Source of the DNA: Bifidobacterium breve
GTDB taxonomy: Bacteria > Actinomycetota > Acidimicrobiia > IMCC26256
NCBI GenBank assembly: GCA_945907055.1
Contig: CAMDSG010000019.1
Span: 1 to 18,014 of the forward strand
DNA: 18,014 nt
Reading direction: 5' to 3'
Below the pieces are notes generated by a model. That model was not told the origin of the DNA. It saw only the letters and a list, made by a program, of their open reading frames with translations, and searched no databases. The position numbers and the translations under genes are program-made. This document shows, in pieces, positions 14,519-18,014 of this stretch (within the stretch, counting starts at the first letter, position 1; the number at the start of each line of letters is the position of its first letter).

Positions 14519-15888
14519 ACATCACAGTCTCTGAGATCGCAGAAATATCAGGGGGAATGATTGTTGGAGCTGACTCCCGAGCGATTGTCAGTGGGTTTGA
14601 TTTTGACTCTCGTGTTCAACGCTCAGGTGCTGGTTTTGTAGCCCTTAGCGATGACAGGGATGGGCACGACTATGTATCAGCGGCGCTGGAGCATGGAGCA
14701 ACGGTAGCCCTGGTTGCGCGTATTCCTGAGGGTGTTGATGGGCCTCTAGTGGTAGTTGAAGACCCTCTGCGTGCTCTTGGCCAGATAGCGAAGTTCGCTA
14801 GGTCATCAATGGTAGATACAAGTGTTGTTGCGGTTGCAGGCTCGGCGGGCAAGACGAGTACTAAAGACCTAATATTCTCAAGTGTTTCGCGCAGGTTTAA
14901 ATCTCATGCAAACTCCGCGTCATTCAATAATGAGTTTGGATTACCTGTGACGATCCTTGATGCGCCTATTGGCACTGAGGTACTGGTGTTAGAGATGGGG
15001 GAGAGGTTCCCTGGCGATCTGAGTTATCTCTGTGACATTGCTGCCCCAAATATCGGAGTAATCACGCATGTAGGCCTCGCTCATTCTGGGAACCTCGGTG
15101 GGCGGGCAGGGATTATTGATGTTTTGAGCGAACTATTGGTTGCACTACCTAATGACGGTCTCGCAGTTCTGAACTCGGAGTGCTCCGCTACGCAGACTCT
15201 GCTTGAGCGGAGCGCAGCCCCAGTCCTAACTGTCGGGTATGCCCTAGATGCTGACGTTCGAATCTCTAACGCCTCGTTAGATGAGCAGTTGCGACCGACC
15301 TTTTCGCTACACACTCCATGGGGGAATCTTGATTCCGTGCGCCTCCAGCTTCTCGGCGAGCATCAGGTTGCCAATGCTGCGATGGCTGCGGCGACTGCTC
15401 TGTACCTAGGAGCCTCAACTGACGACGTAGCGCTCGGGCTCTCCTCTGCTCGCGCTGCACATTGGCGTATGGAGCTTTCTCACAGTCCCGGTGGCGTTGC
15501 TGTTCTCAATGACTCTTATAACGCGTCACCAAAAGCGATGGAGGCGGCGCTGACGACTTTTGCCCGTCTCCCCGCAGGTAGGCGCATGGCGGTTCTGGGG
15601 GCAATGCACGAGTTAGGTGACGAGAGTCGGGCTGAGCATGCGCGCATTGGCGAACTGGCTGCGACACTCGGCATCGATGAGATAGTTGTGGTGGAGTCAG
15701 AATTATCAGAGCCACTAGCGGCAGCCGCCGAGGCTTCGGGTGCGCGGGTAGCGCGCGTTGCGAATCCAGAAGCGGCCTTCGCTCTCATATCAGAGTCCCT
15801 CAAGTCTGGAGATGCAGTGCTGCTCAAAGCATCTCGCGTCGTCGGCTTGGAGCGCGTTGCAGATCTCTTATTGGGGGCGGCCGGATGA
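14515..15888 (+). CDS. murF: UDP-MurNAc-tripeptide:D-Ala-D-Ala ligase MurF
   Basis: Adds D-Ala-D-Ala to the UDP-MurNAc-tripeptide, completing the pentapeptide. The 457 aa length is typical. Motifs: P-loop AGSAGKTSTKD at 108-118, NNEFGLPVTIL at 138-148, EMGERFPGDLSYLC at 160-173, THVGLAHSGNLGG at 184-196, GEHQVANAAMA at 281-291 and NDSYNASP at 332-339. Notably, the position of the lysine that is carbamoylated in Mur ligases (normally AKGEL after the VGxAH motif) reads VLSEL, with Leu204 in place of Lys. Both junctions are ATGA overlaps, with murE upstream and mraY downstream, so the gene is certainly expressed as part of the cluster and no frame damage is visible. Confidence 0.95.
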   Translation: MNITVSEIAEISGGMIVGADSRAIVSGFDFDSRVQRSGAGFVALSDDRDGHDYVSAALEHGATVALVARIPEGVDGPLVVVEDPLRALGQIAKFARSSMVDTSVVAVAGSAGKTSTKDLIFSSVSRRFKSHANSASFNNEFGLPVTILDAPIGTEVLVLEMGERFPGDLSYLCDIAAPNIGVITHVGLAHSGNLGGRAGIIDVLSELLVALPNDGLAVLNSECSATQTLLERSAAPVLTVGYALDADVRISNASLDEQLRPTFSLHTPWGNLDSVRLQLLGEHQVANAAMAAATALYLGASTDDVALGLSSARAAHWRMELSHSPGGVAVLNDSYNASPKAMEAALTTFARLPAGRRMAVLGAMHELGDESRAEHARIGELAATLGIDEIVVVESELSEPLAAAAEASGARVARVANPEAAFALISESLKSGDAVLLKASRVVGLERVADLLLGAAG

Positions 15889-16931
15889 TCGCAGTTTTGA
15901 TCGCAGTCGCTGTCTCGTTTCTTGTCTGCGTATTAACTACGCCCATATTGATACGTGTCCTGCAGCGGAACCACATTGGTCAAGCAATTCGCGATGACGG
16001 CCCTGTGGCGCATCCGCACGAGGCGAAGGCTGGAACCCCGACGATGGGGGGGATTGCACTAATTGCAGCAGCCTTCATCGGGTATCTAGCAGCACATGTT
16101 CGTACGGAGGCGATCAAGTTCGCGGATACTGCTATATCTCTTTGGTTCCTTATTCTCGGAATGGCGTTGGTTGGCTTTCTTGATGACTGGCTAGGAGTGC
16201 GTAAATCCCGCAACCTTGGGCTGCGTAAGCGTGGAAAACTTGGGGGTCAATTGCTCGTCGCAGGAGGATTCTCACTCCTGGCACTCACCTTTGTGCAGAC
16301 GAGCACAGCACTGTCATTTACTCGCGCTTTTAATTTTGAGTTGGCAGGCTGGCTCTGGGTAGTCATAGCGGTTGTGGTCATAATGGCAAGCAGCAACGCT
16401 GTAAATATCACTGACGGATTAGATGGACTCGCTGCAGGGTCATCAGCCCTAGTTTTTATAGCTTTTATCGTTATCGCCTTCACGCAGTTCAGGCACGCCG
16501 ACGCATATAACTTACAGGCCGCCAGCCAGATTGACCTCGCTGTTGTCGCTGCGGGAATGCTCGGAGCATGCGTCGGGTTCCTTTGGTGGAACGCATTACC
16601 GGCTCGCGTCTTTATGGGAGATACTGGAGCGCTCGCTCTAGGAGCTGCTATCGCAGGCTTGGCGATCCTGACCCAGACAATTCTTCTCTTACCTATTCTC
16701 GGCGGGCTCTACATTGTCGAGACGATGAGTGTGATCCTGCAGATAATCTCGTTCCGAGGCTTTGGTCGCAGAATATTTCTTATGTCACCTATCCACCATC
16801 ACTTTGAACTCTTGGGCTGGCCTGAGTCGAGTGTCGTAGTGAGGTTCTGGATACTCGCCGGTTTCGGCATGGCCTTGGGCCTCGGGCTTTTTTATGCAGA
16901 CTTCCTGCGAATGCCAGGGCTGATCGGATGA
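15885..16931 (+). CDS. mraY: Phospho-N-acetylmuramoyl-pentapeptide transferase MraY
   Basis: Integral membrane enzyme that moves phospho-MurNAc-pentapeptide from UDP to undecaprenyl phosphate, making lipid I. The 348 aa protein has about ten hydrophobic segments. Catalytic and binding motifs are intact: AKAGTPTMGG at 47-56, the DDW pair Asp100-Asp101, NAVNITDGLDGLA at 171-183, RVFMGDTGALALG at 241-253 (Asp246) and the cytoplasmic triple histidine PIHHHFELLGW at 302-312. Starts within the murF stop (ATGA). It is followed by a 42 base gap to murD, the only break in the tight packing, which is bridged by a 13-codon ORF. Confidence 0.97.
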   Translation: MIAVLIAVAVSFLVCVLTTPILIRVLQRNHIGQAIRDDGPVAHPHEAKAGTPTMGGIALIAAAFIGYLAAHVRTEAIKFADTAISLWFLILGMALVGFLDDWLGVRKSRNLGLRKRGKLGGQLLVAGGFSLLALTFVQTSTALSFTRAFNFELAGWLWVVIAVVVIMASSNAVNITDGLDGLAAGSSALVFIAFIVIAFTQFRHADAYNLQAASQIDLAVVAAGMLGACVGFLWWNALPARVFMGDTGALALGAAIAGLAILTQTILLLPILGGLYIVETMSVILQIISFRGFGRRIFLMSPIHHHFELLGWPESSVVVRFWILAGFGMALGLGLFYADFLRMPGLIG

Positions 16932-16969
16932 AGAGTCTCAGGCAGTCTTTACGAGACGCGAAGGTTTAG
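16928..16969 (+). CDS. 13-codon ORF bridging mraY and murD
   Basis: ATG at 16928 overlaps the mraY stop as ATGA, exactly as the real genes of this cluster do, and opens a 13-codon frame (MKSLRQSLRDAKV) that stops with TAG at 16967, only four bases before the murD ATG. It is out of frame with murD. It could be a relay that carries ribosomes from mraY to murD, or a chance remnant; the peptide itself is unlikely to have a known function. Confidence 0.3.
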   Translation: MKSLRQSLRDAKV

Positions 16970-16973
16970 GTAT

Positions 16974-18014
16974 ATGAGCGGGGAATCAAACGAATGGAGT
17001 GGAGAGAGGGTTCTGGTGGTCGGGCTTCGCATGACTGGATCTGCGGTAGCGCGCTCGTTTCTGTTGCGCGGCGCCGAGGTGACAGTCGTGGAGGAGAGGC
17101 CGGGCGCTCTGGGTTATGCAGAGTTACGAGATGAGTTAATCGCAGCCGGGGCGCAGATCATCGAGGCTCCTGAGGAGTCTGAGTGGAGATCGCTTGTCGC
17201 AGGAGTTGATTTAGTCGTTCCTAGCCCAGGGGTGGCTCCTTCACACGCGGTAATGATTGCCGCCTTGGATCAGGGGGTACCGGTACGCGGCGACATTGAC
17301 CTCGCTGTTGGCGAGTCTTCGGTGCCTGTTGTCGCAGTCACGGGCACCAACGGTAAGACCACAGTGACGACACTCATCGCTGCGATGCTTGAAGCAAATG
17401 GGGTACGTGCCGGCGCCGCTGGAAATATCGGATGGGCGGTGATGGATGCGCAGCAGAGAGCCTTTGATCTCCTCGTTGTTGAGGTCTCAAGTTTTCAACT
17501 CCACTCAACCACAGAGGCGTTTAGTCCGTCAGTATCAGTTCTTCTCAATATTGCTGAAGACCACACCGACTGGCACGGATCGTTTGGCGAATACTCTCAG
17601 GACAAGGCTCGAGTATTCAGGCATCAGGGCCCTGCGGACTTGCTCGTCTACAACTCAGATGACCCAATCGTCGCGTCACTTGCACTTGAGGCTCCGGGGA
17701 GGACTCTCTCCTTCTCTATTGATCCAGGTGCCACATCTGGATATCGAATTCATAATGGAGCGCTAATAACTCCAGATGGCGATCGGATTGCGCGGATAGC
17801 TGACCTACCGCTGCAGGCCCCTCACGATCTAGCCAATGCTCTAGCGGCCTCAGCGGCGGCGCTGAATTCAGGTGCAAATATTGAGTCGGTGCACGCGGCG
17901 CTCCTTTCATTTGCGAGGCTCCACCACCGAGCCGAGCCCATAGGTGAGAATCAGGGCGTGGCATTCATAAACGACTCGAAAGCAACCAACCCACACGCCA
18001 CGATTACTGCGGTC
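16974..18014 (+). CDS. murD: UDP-MurNAc-L-alanine:D-glutamate ligase MurD, 3' end outside the window
   Basis: Adds D-glutamate to UDP-MurNAc-L-Ala in the cytoplasm. The reading frame is open from ATG 16974 to the window end (347 codons; the family is about 440-460, so roughly a quarter is missing). Seen: a Rossmann-like N-terminal domain starting VLVVGLRMTGSAVA (13-26), SPGVAPSH at 84-91, P-loop VTGTNGKTT at 122-130, EVSSFQL at 170-176, NIAEDHTDWHG at 192-202, the carbamoylated-lysine position Lys211 (QDKARVF) and INDSKATNPHAT near the end. AAGG at 16961-16964 is a modest ribosome binding site. Expected next genes in a dcw cluster are ftsW, murG and murC, not visible here. Confidence 0.95.
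   Translation, partial: MSGESNEWSGERVLVVGLRMTGSAVARSFLLRGAEVTVVEERPGALGYAELRDELIAAGAQIIEAPEESEWRSLVAGVDLVVPSPGVAPSHAVMIAALDQGVPVRGDIDLAVGESSVPVVAVTGTNGKTTVTTLIAAMLEANGVRAGAAGNIGWAVMDAQQRAFDLLVVEVSSFQLHSTTEAFSPSVSVLLNIAEDHTDWHGSFGEYSQDKARVFRHQGPADLLVYNSDDPIVASLALEAPGRTLSFSIDPGATSGYRIHNGALITPDGDRIARIADLPLQAPHDLANALAASAAALNSGANIESVHAALLSFARLHHRAEPIGENQGVAFINDSKATNPHATITAV

Overview
The window reads as an ordinary chromosomal segment of a moderately GC-rich actinobacterium, fully coding except for two regulatory intergenic stretches. The support for Actinomycetota is the DUF3040 small membrane protein just upstream of mraZ, the mycothiol-deacetylase-like PIG-L protein, the actinobacterial type of phosphofructokinase and FtsL/FtsI proteins with long basic N-termini. 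An Acidimicrobiia-like lineage is my best guess from the flavour of the proteins, but no 16S or marker comparison was possible.

Left part (1-8145), metabolic and housekeeping genes in short mixed-strand units: a phosphofructokinase with the two residues diagnostic of pyrophosphate use (pfkA, +), a TesB-type acyl-CoA thioesterase (+), a convergent two-gene unit on the minus strand (nfo, then an epoxide-hydrolase-like alpha/beta hydrolase, joined by a TAATG overlap), a divergent PIG-L deacetylase (+), a small two-helix membrane protein (-), a Nudix hydrolase with an irregular Nudix box (+), DNA polymerase IV (dinB, +), a DUF3040 membrane protein (+), a small unknown protein (+) and a YczE/YitT-type membrane protein (-).

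Right part (8146-18014), the division and cell wall (dcw) cluster, all on the plus strand: mraZ - rsmH - ftsL - ftsI - murE - murF - mraY - murD (cut by the window end). From rsmH to mraY the genes overlap by ATGA or nearly touch, so this is one translationally coupled operon making the cytoplasmic peptidoglycan precursors (MurE, MurF, MurD), lipid I (MraY), the septal transpeptidase (FtsI) and its partner FtsL. MraZ is the likely autoregulator.

The parts that deserve a second look are mostly non-coding and regulatory. Upstream of mraZ there is a TTGACA/17 bp/TAAGGT promoter embedded in about seven GTGG-type repeats with a roughly 10 bp pitch, an unusually long MraZ operator. Between mraZ and rsmH lie a five-copy CAGCAA array and then a 23 bp long-range helix closing two hairpins, which I take as a candidate of the actinobacterial mraW RNA motif. 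Within the proteins, MurF lacks the lysine that is carbamoylated in the family while MurE and MurD keep it, MurE has DNSR in place of DNPR, FtsI carries a 180-residue Ser/Arg/Thr-rich extension with an extra hydrophobic helix, and a 13-codon ORF bridges mraY and murD. I saw no defence system, mobile element, CRISPR array, tRNA or rRNA.
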